This document shows positions 46,808-55,794 of a stretch of DNA of 64,000 bases, in pieces. Within the stretch, counting starts at the first letter, position 1. Each line of letters begins with the position of its first letter. The notes below the pieces were generated by a model that made no database searches, was not told the origin of the DNA, and saw only the letters and a list, made by a program, of their open reading frames with translations. This DNA is from Bradyrhizobium cytisi (lineage in GTDB: Bacteria > Pseudomonadota > Alphaproteobacteria > Rhizobiales > Xanthobacteraceae): positions 57,877 through 121,876 of the forward strand of contig NZ_VSSR01000051.1 of NCBI RefSeq assembly GCF_008123515.1, read 5' to 3'. The position numbers were made by a program, and so were the translations under genes.

Positions 46808-47914
46808 ATGAAGGTCGACGGCAAGCATTTCCGCAGCATCTGGCGCGAGTGCGACGGCTGGTCGGTCGGCGCGATCGACCAGCGCAGGCTGCCGCACGAG
46901 TTTGTCGTTGCGAAGCTGACCTCATGCGAAGACGCGGCAGTTGCGATTCGCGATATGCTGGTGCGTGGTGCGCCGCTGATCGGCGCGACGGCGGCTTACG
47001 GCATGGCGCTTGCGATGCGCGAAGACGCCTCCGACGCCGGCCTGGCGCGCGCTTACGAGACGCTGGTCGTGGCGCGGCCGACCGCGATCAATCTGAAATG
47101 GGCGCTGGACGAGATGCGCGCGACCCTCGCGCCGATCGACCCGGTGGAACGTGCGGAAGCAGCCTACGCCCGCGCCGACGAGATCGTCGAGCAGGATGTC
47201 GAGATCAACCTCGGCATTGCCGCCAACGGTTTTGCATTGATCGAGGCGATCGTCGCGAAGAAGAAGCCGGGCGAAGTGGTGAACGTGCTGACCCATTGCA
47301 ATGCCGGCTGGCTCGCTACCGTCGACTGGGGCACCGCGACCGCGCCGATCTATCTCGCACATGAGCGCGGCATCAATATCCATGTCTGGGTCGACGAGAC
47401 CCGGCCGCGCAATCAGGGCGCCTCGCTCACCGCCTGGGAGCTCGGCCATCATGGCGTGCCGCACACGGTGATCCCTGACAATACAGGCGGACATCTGATG
47501 CAGCACGGCATGGTCGATCTCGCCATCGTCGGCACCGACCGCGTCGCCGCCAATGGCGACGTCTGCAACAAGATCGGCACCTATCTGAAGGCGCTCGCCG
47601 CGCATGACAACAACGTGCCGTTCTATGTCGCGCTGCCGTCGCCGACGATCGACTTCACCGTCAATGACGGCATTCGCGACATTCCGATCGAGCAGCGCAG
47701 CGGCGCTGAGGTCACCGACATGACCGGCCGCACGGCCGATGGCCGGCTGGAGACAGTGCGCATCGTGCCGGAGGGCTCGCCCGTCGCGAACTACGCCTTC
47801 GACGTGACCCCGGCGCGTCTCGTCACCGGCCTCATCACCGAGCGCGGTGTGCTGAAGCCGGATCGTGCTGCGCTCGCGGCTGCATTTCCCGAGCGGATCG
47901 CTGCTGCGAAGTAG
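46808..47914 (+). CDS. mtnA: S-methyl-5-thioribose-1-phosphate isomerase
   Basis: Isomerase of 368 residues turning methylthioribose-1-phosphate into methylthioribulose-1-phosphate in MTA salvage. It shares the eIF2B-like fold; the catalytic pair is Cys164 (VLTHCNAGWLA) and Asp244 (VGTDRVAANGDVCNKIGTY). RGAPLIGATAAYGMALA near the start is also diagnostic. The enzymes for later steps of the methionine salvage cycle (mtnB, C, D or the DHAP shunt) are not in the window, so the fate of the product is open. Confidence 0.96.
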   Translation: MKVDGKHFRSIWRECDGWSVGAIDQRRLPHEFVVAKLTSCEDAAVAIRDMLVRGAPLIGATAAYGMALAMREDASDAGLARAYETLVVARPTAINLKWALDEMRATLAPIDPVERAEAAYARADEIVEQDVEINLGIAANGFALIEAIVAKKKPGEVVNVLTHCNAGWLATVDWGTATAPIYLAHERGINIHVWVDETRPRNQGASLTAWELGHHGVPHTVIPDNTGGHLMQHGMVDLAIVGTDRVAANGDVCNKIGTYLKALAAHDNNVPFYVALPSPTIDFTVNDGIRDIPIEQRSGAEVTDMTGRTADGRLETVRIVPEGSPVANYAFDVTPARLVTGLITERGVLKPDRAALAAAFPERIAAAK

Positions 47915-47943
47915 GCGTTTTCCGAAGGACTTCGCCCCAATCT

Positions 47944-48023
47944 CGTCATTGCGAGCGCAGCGAAGCAATCCAGAGTCTTTCCGCGGAGGCAGCCTGGATT
48001 GCTTCGCTACGCTCGCAATGACG
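47944..48023. repeat. Palindromic repeat (CGTCATTGCGAGCG family)
   Basis: Third 80-base copy of the family at 26896 and 29553, between the convergent mtnA and HAD genes. The outer arms are CGTCATTGCGAGCGCAGCGA and TCGCTACGCTCGCAATGACG, with one mismatch between them. Confidence 0.9.
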
Positions 48024-48035
48024 GAGAATGATGCG

Positions 48036-48671
48036 TTAGGTCAGCTTCAATCCCGTCGCCGCCTCGAGCTCCGCGATCGCCTGCGCGCCGCTCGCGACCT
48101 TGATTGTGGTCATGCCCATCTCGCGCGCGGGCTTCAAATTGACGCCGAGGTCGTCCAGATAAACGCATTTCTCCGGATCGACCTTCAGCGTCTCGACCAT
48201 CAGCTGATAAATGCGCGGGTCGGGCTTGCGCAGGCCGATCTTGGCGGATTCGATGACGTGGTCGAACAGCACCATGACCTCAGCGACGTAGAGTGAACGC
48301 CCGGTCATGCTGCCGATAGCGTTTGCCGGCAGATTGTTGGTGATGCAGCCGGTCTTGAACTGTGCCTTGATGCGCTTCAGCGCCTCGACCATTTCTGGAC
48401 GCAGATCGCCCTGGAGCAGCGGCAGCACGTCGCGCCCGCGCACTTCGGCGCCGAGTGCACGCGACTCCGTGGCAAACAGCTTGTCGAAGGTATCGATATC
48501 GACTTCGGCGCGCTCGAACTTGGCCCAGGCGTTCTCCAGATGATTGGCGGCATTGGTGCGCCGGATGATGTCGAGGGACAGGCCGCGCTCGGTCTCGTAT
48601 CGCGCGAACGCCTCGAACGGCGAGCTCGTCAACACGCCGCCAAAATCGAAGATCACAGCCTCGATCGCCAC
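48036..48671 (-). CDS. HAD-superfamily hydrolase (subfamily IA)
   Basis: A 211-residue hydrolase. Motif I is VIFDFGGVL with nucleophile Asp9; the second residue of the usual DxD is Gly11, as in some epoxide-hydrolase N-terminal phosphatases and in haloacid-type members. Motif II is ITNN, motif III the Lys in GLRKPDPRIY, and motif IV YLDDLGVNL. The long helical cap (residues 15-85) suggests a phosphatase on a small phosphorylated metabolite; a dehalogenase is less likely. It could serve a phosphatase step near MTA salvage, but it is on the opposite strand and convergent. Confidence 0.85.
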   Translation of the reverse strand: MAIEAVIFDFGGVLTSSPFEAFARYETERGLSLDIIRRTNAANHLENAWAKFERAEVDIDTFDKLFATESRALGAEVRGRDVLPLLQGDLRPEMVEALKRIKAQFKTGCITNNLPANAIGSMTGRSLYVAEVMVLFDHVIESAKIGLRKPDPRIYQLMVETLKVDPEKCVYLDDLGVNLKPAREMGMTTIKVASGAQAIAELEAATGLKLT

Positions 48672-48781
48672 TATCCTGCCCTCGTCAGTTCCTTTCCAAG
48701 AGGGCTAGCATGCGCTATCGGCAAGGGCCAGTCCGAAGCAATCCCGCGCCTGCACCCATGCTGACGCCAAGGCGTGTTCCC

Positions 48782-49534
48782 ATGAAGAAGCTTGTCATTC
48801 TCACCGTAGCCGCGCTGACGCTCGCGACGCCCGCTCATGCCATCGTCGGTGGCGGCACGCCGCAAGCCGACGGCGTCGCGCGCGCAGTCGTTACCATCGT
48901 GGGCTCGCGCGGCAATTTCTGCACCGGCAGTCTGATTGCGCCGAAACTGGTGCTCACCGTCGCGCATTGCGTGCAGCCCGGCGCCGACTACAAGATCGTT
49001 GGCCCCGATGGCGCGCCACAGCTGCTGAATGTGCGAACTGTCGCGATCCATCCCAGCTTCAACATGCAGGCGATGCAGGCGCATCGCGCCACCGCAGACG
49101 TTGCATTGCTGCAACTGGAAATTCCACTCAAGGGAAAATCGACGGTGCCGGTCGGTATGCCGAATATTCCAATCCCGGTTGGCAGCCGCTTCACCATCGC
49201 CGGTATCGGCGTCACCGTGCGCGGCGATAGCAAGAGCGGCGGCACGACGCGGGTTGCTGCGCTCATTGCCACGGGCCAGCCCGGCACGCTCCAGATCCGC
49301 CTGGTCGATCCCGTAACCAACGGTGTTCGCGACGGAATCGGCGCCTGCACCGGCGATTCCGGTGGCCCCGTGTTCGAGGACAAGCCGAACGGTGCCGTGC
49401 TGGTCGGTGTCATCAGCTGGTCGACGGGACCGAATGGTGCCGCCGGCTGCGGCGGATTGACCGGGGTCACGCCGCTGACGCTCTACCGCGACTGGATCTT
49501 GCAGACCGCGCGGAGCTGGGGCGCGGCGTTGTAG
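48782..49534 (+). CDS. Secreted trypsin-like serine protease (S1) without propeptide
   Basis: A 250-residue S1 protease. The catalytic triad is His62 (VLTVAHCV), Asp106 (ATADVALL) and Ser203 (TGDSGGPVF), with Asp202 as the partner for the new N-terminus. The signal peptide is MKKLVILTVAALTLATPAHA; cleavage after AHA would directly expose IVGG at 21-24, the sequence trypsin uses after zymogen activation. Cysteines at 47, 63, 199 and 222 could form disulfides. I start it at the ATG at 48782; an upstream frame from 48710 would hide the signal peptide. The S1 pocket residue is not clear, so the specificity is unknown. Confidence 0.9.
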   Translation: MKKLVILTVAALTLATPAHAIVGGGTPQADGVARAVVTIVGSRGNFCTGSLIAPKLVLTVAHCVQPGADYKIVGPDGAPQLLNVRTVAIHPSFNMQAMQAHRATADVALLQLEIPLKGKSTVPVGMPNIPIPVGSRFTIAGIGVTVRGDSKSGGTTRVAALIATGQPGTLQIRLVDPVTNGVRDGIGACTGDSGGPVFEDKPNGAVLVGVISWSTGPNGAAGCGGLTGVTPLTLYRDWILQTARSWGAAL

Positions 49535-49656
49535 TTTGATCGCGACTTGATCTATGCCATTTTGCGGAGGAAGCGCGGTTGGCAACCATGCCCGTCGCGG
49601 AGGAAACGCGTAGCCCATCAAGGGCGACCTGAAAAAGACAAGGCATAGAAGCAACA

Positions 49657-51159
49657 ATGAATGTCGCTGTTCGCAGTCACGCCACGGCCAAACAGGCTTC
49701 AGAACATTTCGACGTGCTGATCGTCGGTGCCGGCATCTCCGGCATCGGGAGCGCCTATCACGTCACGAAGCAGCTTCCCGGCACGAGCTACGTCATCCTC
49801 GAGACGCAGGCGACGTTCGGCGGGACCTGGAGCACGCATCGCTATCCCGGCATTCGCTCGGATAGTGATCTCCATACTTTCGGCTACAGCTTCAAGCCCT
49901 GGGTCGGGCCGCCGATTGCAACCGCCGAGGAGATCCTCGCTTATATGAACGAGGTGATCGACGACAACGATATCGCCCGCCACATCCGCTACAAGCACAA
50001 GATCAACTCGGCGAGCTGGTCGAGCGAGCAGAACCTCTGGACCATCGAGGCGGTGACGACCGACACCGGCGAAACAAAGACCTTCACCGCCAATTTCCTC
50101 TGGATGTGTCAGGGCTATTATCGCCATTCCGAAGGTTACACGCCGGAATGGAAGGGCGTGGACCGCTTCAAGGGGCGCATTGTCCATCCGCAGACCTGGC
50201 CGGATGATATCGATCTCAAGGCCAAGAAGGTCGTCGTGATCGGCTCGGGCGCGACCGCTGCGACGCTGGTGCCGAACATCGCAGATACATGCGCGCATGT
50301 CACCATGCTGCAGCGCTCGCCGACCTATTTCCGCCTGGGCCGCAACGCCATCGAGATCGCGGAGGAATTGCGGCGGCTCCAGGTCGACGAAGCCTGGATT
50401 CACGAGATCGTCCGCCGCAAGATTCTGTTCGAGCAGGACGCGTTCACAAAGCTCTGCTTGTCCAAGCCGGAGCAGGTGAAGAAGGAGCTGATCGGCCAGA
50501 TCAGCGCAGTCCTCGGCCCGGACTACGACGTCGAGACGCATTTCACGCCGAGCTATCGCCCGTGGCGGCAGCGCATCGCCTTCGTTCCCGATGCCGATCT
50601 GTTCAAGGGCATTGCCGGCGGCAAGGCCTCGGTCGTCACCGACGAGATCGAATGCTTCGTCGAGAACGGCATCCAGCTCAAATCCGGCAAGCTGCTGGAG
50701 GCCGACGTCATCGTCACCGCGACCGGCTTCAACCTCTCGGCACTCGGCGACATCGCCTTCGAGATCGACGGCAAGCCGCTCGCCTTCGGCGACACCGTGA
50801 CCTATCGCGGCATGATGTTCACAGGCGTGCCGAATATGGTCTGGGTGTTCGGCTATTTCCGCGCGAGCTGGACGCTGCGTGTGGATCTCGTTGCGGACTT
50901 CGTCTGCCGGCTGCTCGGCCACATGAAGGCGAAGGGCAGCAAGAAGGTCGAGGTGAGCTTGCGCGCCGAAGACCACAACATGCCGATACTGCCGTGGATC
51001 GATCCGGAAAACTTCAACCCCGGCTATATCATGCGCGACATGAAGCTGTTGCCGAAGCGCGGCGACAAGCCGGAATGGCAGCACAGCCAGGACTACTGGA
51101 CCGAGAAGGACGAGATCCCGAAGACGGATCTGGATGACGGGGCGTTTGTTTATGGGTGA
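49657..51159 (+). CDS. Flavin-containing Baeyer-Villiger-type monooxygenase
   Basis: A 500-residue FAD/NADPH enzyme. It has the FAD-binding GAGISG (24-29), FGGTWSTHRYPGIRSD, the Baeyer-Villiger fingerprint FKGRIVHPQTWP (171-182) and the NADPH-binding GSGATA (197-202). ATGFNLS in the C-terminal part closes the second Rossmann unit. It would insert oxygen into a ketone or oxidise a heteroatom; the substrate is unknown, and no esterase that would open a lactone is adjacent. The gene stands alone between the protease and a pair of short palindromic repeats. Confidence 0.9.
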   Translation: MNVAVRSHATAKQASEHFDVLIVGAGISGIGSAYHVTKQLPGTSYVILETQATFGGTWSTHRYPGIRSDSDLHTFGYSFKPWVGPPIATAEEILAYMNEVIDDNDIARHIRYKHKINSASWSSEQNLWTIEAVTTDTGETKTFTANFLWMCQGYYRHSEGYTPEWKGVDRFKGRIVHPQTWPDDIDLKAKKVVVIGSGATAATLVPNIADTCAHVTMLQRSPTYFRLGRNAIEIAEELRRLQVDEAWIHEIVRRKILFEQDAFTKLCLSKPEQVKKELIGQISAVLGPDYDVETHFTPSYRPWRQRIAFVPDADLFKGIAGGKASVVTDEIECFVENGIQLKSGKLLEADVIVTATGFNLSALGDIAFEIDGKPLAFGDTVTYRGMMFTGVPNMVWVFGYFRASWTLRVDLVADFVCRLLGHMKAKGSKKVEVSLRAEDHNMPILPWIDPENFNPGYIMRDMKLLPKRGDKPEWQHSQDYWTEKDEIPKTDLDDGAFVYG

Positions 51160-51207
51160 GGTTGTTGTTCGTTGGGGGGCGGTAGCGGTTGCCACACACA
51201 CCGCTGT

Positions 51208-51240
51208 CGTCCCGGACAAGCGTAAGCGCAGATCCGGGAC
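51208..51240. repeat. Short palindromic repeat (CGTCCCGGA family), inverted orientation
   Basis: CGTCCCGGACAAGCGTAAGC faces GCGCAGATCCGGGAC. It is the inverted version of 25063-25096. A second copy follows at 51323-51364. Confidence 0.7.
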
Positions 51241-51322
51241 CCATACCGCGGAATCTATCGGTTGCGGGTGGTGACCGTCCCGCAACTACAAACCTTCGCC
51301 AAACATCTCCCCGTGGCTATGG

Positions 51323-51364
51323 GTCCCGGATCGATGCTCCGCTTCGCTGCGCTTGTCCGGGACG
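51323..51364. repeat. Short palindromic repeat (CGTCCCGGA family)
   Basis: GTCCCGGATCGATGCTCCGC faces GCGCTTGTCCGGGAC. Together with 51208-51240 it makes a composite inverted pair between the convergent monooxygenase and response regulator genes. Confidence 0.7.
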
Positions 51365-51407
51365 ACAGCATTTGTGGGCGGTAGCACCCCAACTCGTCCT
51401 AGCGAAA

Positions 51408-52334
51408 CTACGAATTCCTCCTTGTCGCATTCGTCGCGATCGCCGCCGCCGCGGTCCGGTTCTCTACGCCCAGCTTGGCGTAGATCTGCTCGAGATGCTT
51501 GTCGACGGTGCGCGGGCTGAGGCCCAAGATCTGCGCGATGTCGCGATTGGTCTTGCCTTTGCTGAGCCAGACCAGCACCTCACCCTCACGGGTGGTGAGG
51601 CCGAGCTCGCTGGTGAACTCCGGCGGCAGCGCGGTGCCGGACTCCTTCGACAGCCGCAGCAGGAACTCGTTCGGCGCGGTCTCGCCCATGTAATAGAACC
51701 GGAGTTGCGGATTGTCGGGCAGGGAAGCGGCCTGCGACTTCGCGCTGCCCTTGCCTTTCGCCTGCTCCAGCCATTGCAGCATTGACGCCGGCAGGACGAA
51801 GTCGTCGGCCTGCGCGCCGTGATGATCGGCCAGCAGCTTTTGCGCTTGCGGCGTCGCCCACAGGATGTGGCCCAGGCGGTTGGCCGCGAACAGGAAACGG
51901 CCGGAGACGTCGAGTGCAGTGCGCGCGCTCTGGGTCAGCCGCGCATTGCCGAGATGGACGCGGATGCGGGCCAGCATCTCCTCGATCACGATCGGCTTGG
52001 TCACGTAGTCGACGCCGCCGGCGTCCAGCCCGCGCACGATATGCTCGGTCTCGGCGAGGCCCGTCATGAAGATCACGGGGACATTGGCAAGGCCCGCGTC
52101 GCGCTTGAGCCGCCGGCAGGTTTCGAAGCCATCCAGGCCGGGCATCACGGCGTCGAGCAGCACGATGTCGGGCGTGATCTGATCGACGATGCGCATCGCG
52201 CTTGCGCCGTCGAGCGCGACCATCACCGTCATCCCGGCGCCGTCGAGCGCATCGGTGAGCAGCCGCAGCGTTTCGGGAGAGTCGTCGACAACGAGCGCAA
52301 TATCGCGCTTTTTCGTCTCAATGCTCATAAGCAT
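51408..52334 (-). CDS. Response regulator with LuxR-type DNA-binding domain
   Basis: A 308-residue regulator. An N-terminal receiver (11-125) has the acidic pair at VVDDS, phospho-acceptor Asp61 (VLLDAVMPG), and the conserved Thr and Lys in FMTG and TKP. A linker of about 110 residues with no known domain follows, then a LuxR/NarL HTH at the C-terminus (LTTREGEVLVWLSKGKTNRDIAQILGLSPRTVDKHLEQIYAKLGV). Its start overlaps the kinase gene's end by 17 bases, so the two form a two-component pair. Likely targets are the divergent amide-transport operon and perhaps its own genes. Confidence 0.93.
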   Translation of the reverse strand: MLMSIETKKRDIALVVDDSPETLRLLTDALDGAGMTVMVALDGASAMRIVDQITPDIVLLDAVMPGLDGFETCRRLKRDAGLANVPVIFMTGLAETEHIVRGLDAGGVDYVTKPIVIEEMLARIRVHLGNARLTQSARTALDVSGRFLFAANRLGHILWATPQAQKLLADHHGAQADDFVLPASMLQWLEQAKGKGSAKSQAASLPDNPQLRFYYMGETAPNEFLLRLSKESGTALPPEFTSELGLTTREGEVLVWLSKGKTNRDIAQILGLSPRTVDKHLEQIYAKLGVENRTAAAAIATNATRRNS

Positions 52335-55300
52335 GCAGTGTTTTCAATGTTGTCATGTACTGGTCGAGATCGAAGCGATCGACCAACGATCGCATCTGGG
52401 CGACGAAGTCGGCATGTTCCGGATGCTCGCTGCCGATCTCGTCGAGCTTCAGCTGGATACCCTTGACGTAGCCGATCTGGCCGAGCCCGATCAGCGCTTC
52501 GATGTGCCTGACCGGTGGCCGTGAGCCGCTTTCGGGGTGCCACAACGGCACGACGATCTCGTCGGAGCCATATTGCCATTCGATCTTGAGGAGTTGGCGG
52601 ATAGTTTCCAGCAGCCGCGGGATGTCGATCGGCTTCATCAGATAGCCGTCGTGGAAGGGCTGTGCGAGCGGTGCGCCATGCGCCTCCAGCGCGCTCGCCG
52701 ACACCATCAGGATCCGCGCCTGATGATGTCCGTTTGCGCGCAGTTGCTCCGCAACGGTCCAGCCATCCATGCCCGGCATCGAGATGTCGAGCAGGAACAG
52801 ATCGGGCCGGCAATGCTGCGCCAGCGCAAGGCAGCCCGGTCCGTCGGCGGCGCTGAGCAGGATGAAGCCGAGCGGCGTCAGCACTTCGCGCAGGAGGTCG
52901 CGATGCACGGGGTCGTCGTCGGTGATGAGGATGGTCTTGCGCTGGCCGTGATAGCCGGAGACCGGGGCCTCCACCGGCGCGATGCGCCTGGGGTTGGTCA
53001 CCTCCGACAGCAGCATCTTCACCTTGAAGGTGCTGCCGCGGCCGACCGTGCTCGCAACCTTGATGTCGCCGCCCATCACGCCGGCGAGCAACCGGCTGAT
53101 GGTGAGCCCCAGTCCTGTGCCCGTCTGCGGTTGCGAGACTCCAAGCGCGCCGCGCTCGAACGGCGCAAAAATGCGTTCGAGATCGTCGCCCTGGATACCG
53201 GGGCCGGTATCGGTCACCTCGAATTCGGCAACAGGACTGCGGTAGTGCACGATAAACTGCACGCTGCCGATCTGGGTGAATTTGATGGCGTTGGAGAGAA
53301 GGTTGATCAACACCTGACGCAGCCGCTTCTCGTCGGCATAGACCACCGTCGGCAATGTCGCCGGACGCCTGAACACGAAGTCGATGCCTTTGGCGCCGGC
53401 TTGAAGCCGGAACATGCCGACGAGCTGATCGAGGAACTCGCTGAGCCGCACCTCGTCGCGGGACAGATAAAGCCGTCCCGCCTCGATCTTGGAGATATCC
53501 AGGATGCCGTCGATCAGGCCGGAGAGGTGATCGGCGCTGCGGCGGACGACGCGGACCTGGTCGCGCGGCTTGGTGTTGAGCGTTGAATCCTGCTCCAGCA
53601 GCTGGGCATAGCCGCTGATCGCATTCAGTGGCGAGCGCAGCTCATGGCTCAGCCCCACCACATAGCGGCTCTTGGCGAGATTGGCGGATTCGGCAACCTC
53701 CTTGGCGCGCTGGAGCTCGGCATCGGTGCGCTTGTGCGCGTCGATCTCCTGGATCAGCAGCGTCGTTTGCCGCCGTGTCTCGGCCTCCGCGGCGCGGCGG
53801 CTCTGCTGCGCCAGCACGAACAGCCAGGCTACGACGCCGATGATAATGCTGAGCGAGAAGAACACCTTCCACAGCACGTTGGAGACAAGCGCGTTCTCGC
53901 CATGCACGCTCGCCGAGGTCTGCAGATAGATCAGCCCGAGCACCAATGCGACCAGGCCGGCCGAGACCACGAAGACGCCGATATAGTGGCCGAACTGGGA
54001 GTTGATGCGCGCATAGATCGGCTGCGGCAGGATCTTGCTGAGCGCGTCCGCAAATTGCACCTGCGCCCGCGCGTGCGGTTTGCAGAGGTCGTGGCAGCGT
54101 GCATCGAGCGAGCAGCACAACGAGCAGATCGGACCGGCGTAAGCAGGGCAGGACGTCATGTCCTCCGGTTCAAAACTGTGCTCGCAGATACAGCACTGGA
54201 TCGCCTCGATATTGGCCCAGCTCCGCTTCGGCTTGCGTGCGATGTAGAATTTTCCGTCGGTCAGCCAGGCGATGATCGGCGCGGTGACGAAGGCCACCGT
54301 CAGCGCGACGAAGGCGGCCAGCGCCTTCATGGTCGGCCCGAACAGGCCGTAGAACGCCGCGATCGAAACGATGATTGCGAGCGTCATCGCGCCGACGCCG
54401 ACCGGATTGATGTCGTAGAGATGCGCCCGCTTGAACTCCATCTGCGGCGGACGCAAGCCGAGCGGCTTGTTGATGACGAGATCCGACACCAGCGCGCCGA
54501 CCCAGGCAATCGCGACGTTGGAGTAGAGCGCGAGCGTCTGCTCCAGCGCCTTGTAGACGCCGATCTCCATCAGCAGCAGCGCCACCATCACGTTGAACAC
54601 CAGCCAGACCACGCGTCCGGGATGGCTGTGCGTCAGGCGGGAGAAGAAATTCGACCAGGCGATCGAGCCGGCATAGGCGTTGGTGACGTTGATCTTGATC
54701 TGCGACAGCACCACGAAGAAGCCGGTCAGTGCCAGCGCGAGATCCGGGTCCGACAGCACGTAGCGAAAGGCCACGACATACATATGTGCGGGCTCGGCCG
54801 CCTCTTCGGGCGGCACGCCGTGGCTTAGCGCGAAGAAGGCGAGGAACGAGCCGGCCAGAAGCTTCAGCGCGCCGAGCACGATCCAGCCCGGCCCCGCGCT
54901 CATCAGCGCGATCCACCATGAGGCCCTGGAGGTGCGGCGGTCGCGCGGCAGAAATCGCAGGAAGTCGACCTGCTCGCCGATCTGCGCCACCAGCGAGAAC
55001 ACCACGGAGGATGCGACGCCGAACAGCAACAGATCGAAATGGCCGCCGAGGTCGCCGTGCTCGCCGGCGAATTTGTGCCATTCCGTGAAGGAGTGCGGGC
55101 TGGCCCATGCAATCGCGGCGAAAGGCAGGATGTGCAGGACGACCCAGAGCGGCTGCGTCCAGAGCTGGAAGCGGCTGATCAGCGTGATGCCGTAGGTCAC
55201 GAGCGGAATGATCGCGACGGCGCTGATGAGGTAGCCGATCGGGCGGGGGATGCCTAAGCACATCTCCAGCGCGGTTGCCAGGATCACCGCCTCGATCGCG

Positions 55301-55689
55301 AAGAAGATGAAGGTGAAGGAGGCGTAGATCAGCGAGGTGATTGTCGAGCCGATGTAGCCAAAGCCGGCGCCGCGCGTGAGCAGGTCAATGTCGATGCCGC
55401 ACTTGGCTGCATAATAGGCAATCGGCACGCCGCAGAAGAAGATGATGGTGGAGACGACGAGGATTGCGGCTGCGGCGTTGGTAACGCCGTAGTTGAGGGT
55501 GATGGTGCCGCCGATTGCCTCCAGCACCAGGAAGGAGATCGCACCAATCGCGGTGTTGGCGACGCGAGCAGCGGACCAGCGTCGCGCGCTTTTGGCGGTG
55601 AAGCGCAGCGCGTAGTCTTCCAGCGTCTGGTTGGCGACCCACTGATTGTACTGGCGCCTGACGCGGTCTATTCGCTGCCGCCCTGCCAC
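52318..55689 (-). CDS. NCS1-permease-fused hybrid sensor histidine kinase
   Basis: A 1123-residue membrane kinase. Residues 10-485 form a whole NCS1-type transporter domain (YNQWVANQTLEDYALRF at the start, about 12 helices). A cysteine cluster follows (nine Cys between 499 and 536), then two more membrane helices (about 568-590 and 605-627). HisKA has His682 in SHELRSPLN; the ATPase domain has N-box NLLSNAIKF, DTGPGIQ and GTGLGLTIS; the receiver has Asp968 (LLDISMPGMDG) and Lys1019; and a C-terminal helical stretch of about 90 residues ends the protein. It starts with GTG at 55689. NCS1 proteins carry nucleobases, hydantoins or allantoin, so a nitrogen compound is the likely signal. Confidence 0.92.
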   Translation of the reverse strand: MAGRQRIDRVRRQYNQWVANQTLEDYALRFTAKSARRWSAARVANTAIGAISFLVLEAIGGTITLNYGVTNAAAAILVVSTIIFFCGVPIAYYAAKCGIDIDLLTRGAGFGYIGSTITSLIYASFTFIFFAIEAVILATALEMCLGIPRPIGYLISAVAIIPLVTYGITLISRFQLWTQPLWVVLHILPFAAIAWASPHSFTEWHKFAGEHGDLGGHFDLLLFGVASSVVFSLVAQIGEQVDFLRFLPRDRRTSRASWWIALMSAGPGWIVLGALKLLAGSFLAFFALSHGVPPEEAAEPAHMYVVAFRYVLSDPDLALALTGFFVVLSQIKINVTNAYAGSIAWSNFFSRLTHSHPGRVVWLVFNVMVALLLMEIGVYKALEQTLALYSNVAIAWVGALVSDLVINKPLGLRPPQMEFKRAHLYDINPVGVGAMTLAIIVSIAAFYGLFGPTMKALAAFVALTVAFVTAPIIAWLTDGKFYIARKPKRSWANIEAIQCCICEHSFEPEDMTSCPAYAGPICSLCCSLDARCHDLCKPHARAQVQFADALSKILPQPIYARINSQFGHYIGVFVVSAGLVALVLGLIYLQTSASVHGENALVSNVLWKVFFSLSIIIGVVAWLFVLAQQSRRAAEAETRRQTTLLIQEIDAHKRTDAELQRAKEVAESANLAKSRYVVGLSHELRSPLNAISGYAQLLEQDSTLNTKPRDQVRVVRRSADHLSGLIDGILDISKIEAGRLYLSRDEVRLSEFLDQLVGMFRLQAGAKGIDFVFRRPATLPTVVYADEKRLRQVLINLLSNAIKFTQIGSVQFIVHYRSPVAEFEVTDTGPGIQGDDLERIFAPFERGALGVSQPQTGTGLGLTISRLLAGVMGGDIKVASTVGRGSTFKVKMLLSEVTNPRRIAPVEAPVSGYHGQRKTILITDDDPVHRDLLREVLTPLGFILLSAADGPGCLALAQHCRPDLFLLDISMPGMDGWTVAEQLRANGHHQARILMVSASALEAHGAPLAQPFHDGYLMKPIDIPRLLETIRQLLKIEWQYGSDEIVVPLWHPESGSRPPVRHIEALIGLGQIGYVKGIQLKLDEIGSEHPEHADFVAQMRSLVDRFDLDQYMTTLKTLHAYEH

Positions 55690-55776
55690 TTACACCCCAC
55701 TCCCGAACTCGTCCGAACCTCTCGTGAACTCGCAAATCCCGTACCAAAAGCCTACGTCGCTATTTTGCGGTGCAGT

Positions 55777-55794
55777 ATACGCGATCTTGCGTAT
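55777..55794. promoter_or_regulatory. Inverted repeat in the divergent kinase/urtA promoter region
   Basis: ATACGC, six bases GATCTT, then GCGTAT: a perfect palindrome 88 bases before the start of kinase translation and 73 bases before that of urtA. It is flanked by TGCAGT and TTGCAGTGCA. The position suits a binding site for the LuxR-type response regulator encoded next door; that link is inference. Confidence 0.45.

Noticed and set aside
49699..51285. Long open frame antisense to the monooxygenase
   Set aside because: The flavin and NADPH motifs on the plus strand settle the coding strand.
52318..55689. CbrA-like kinase with a sodium/solute symporter domain
   Set aside because: The N-terminal YNQWVANQTLEDYALRF and helix pattern are of the NCS1 nucleobase transporter family, not the SSS family.
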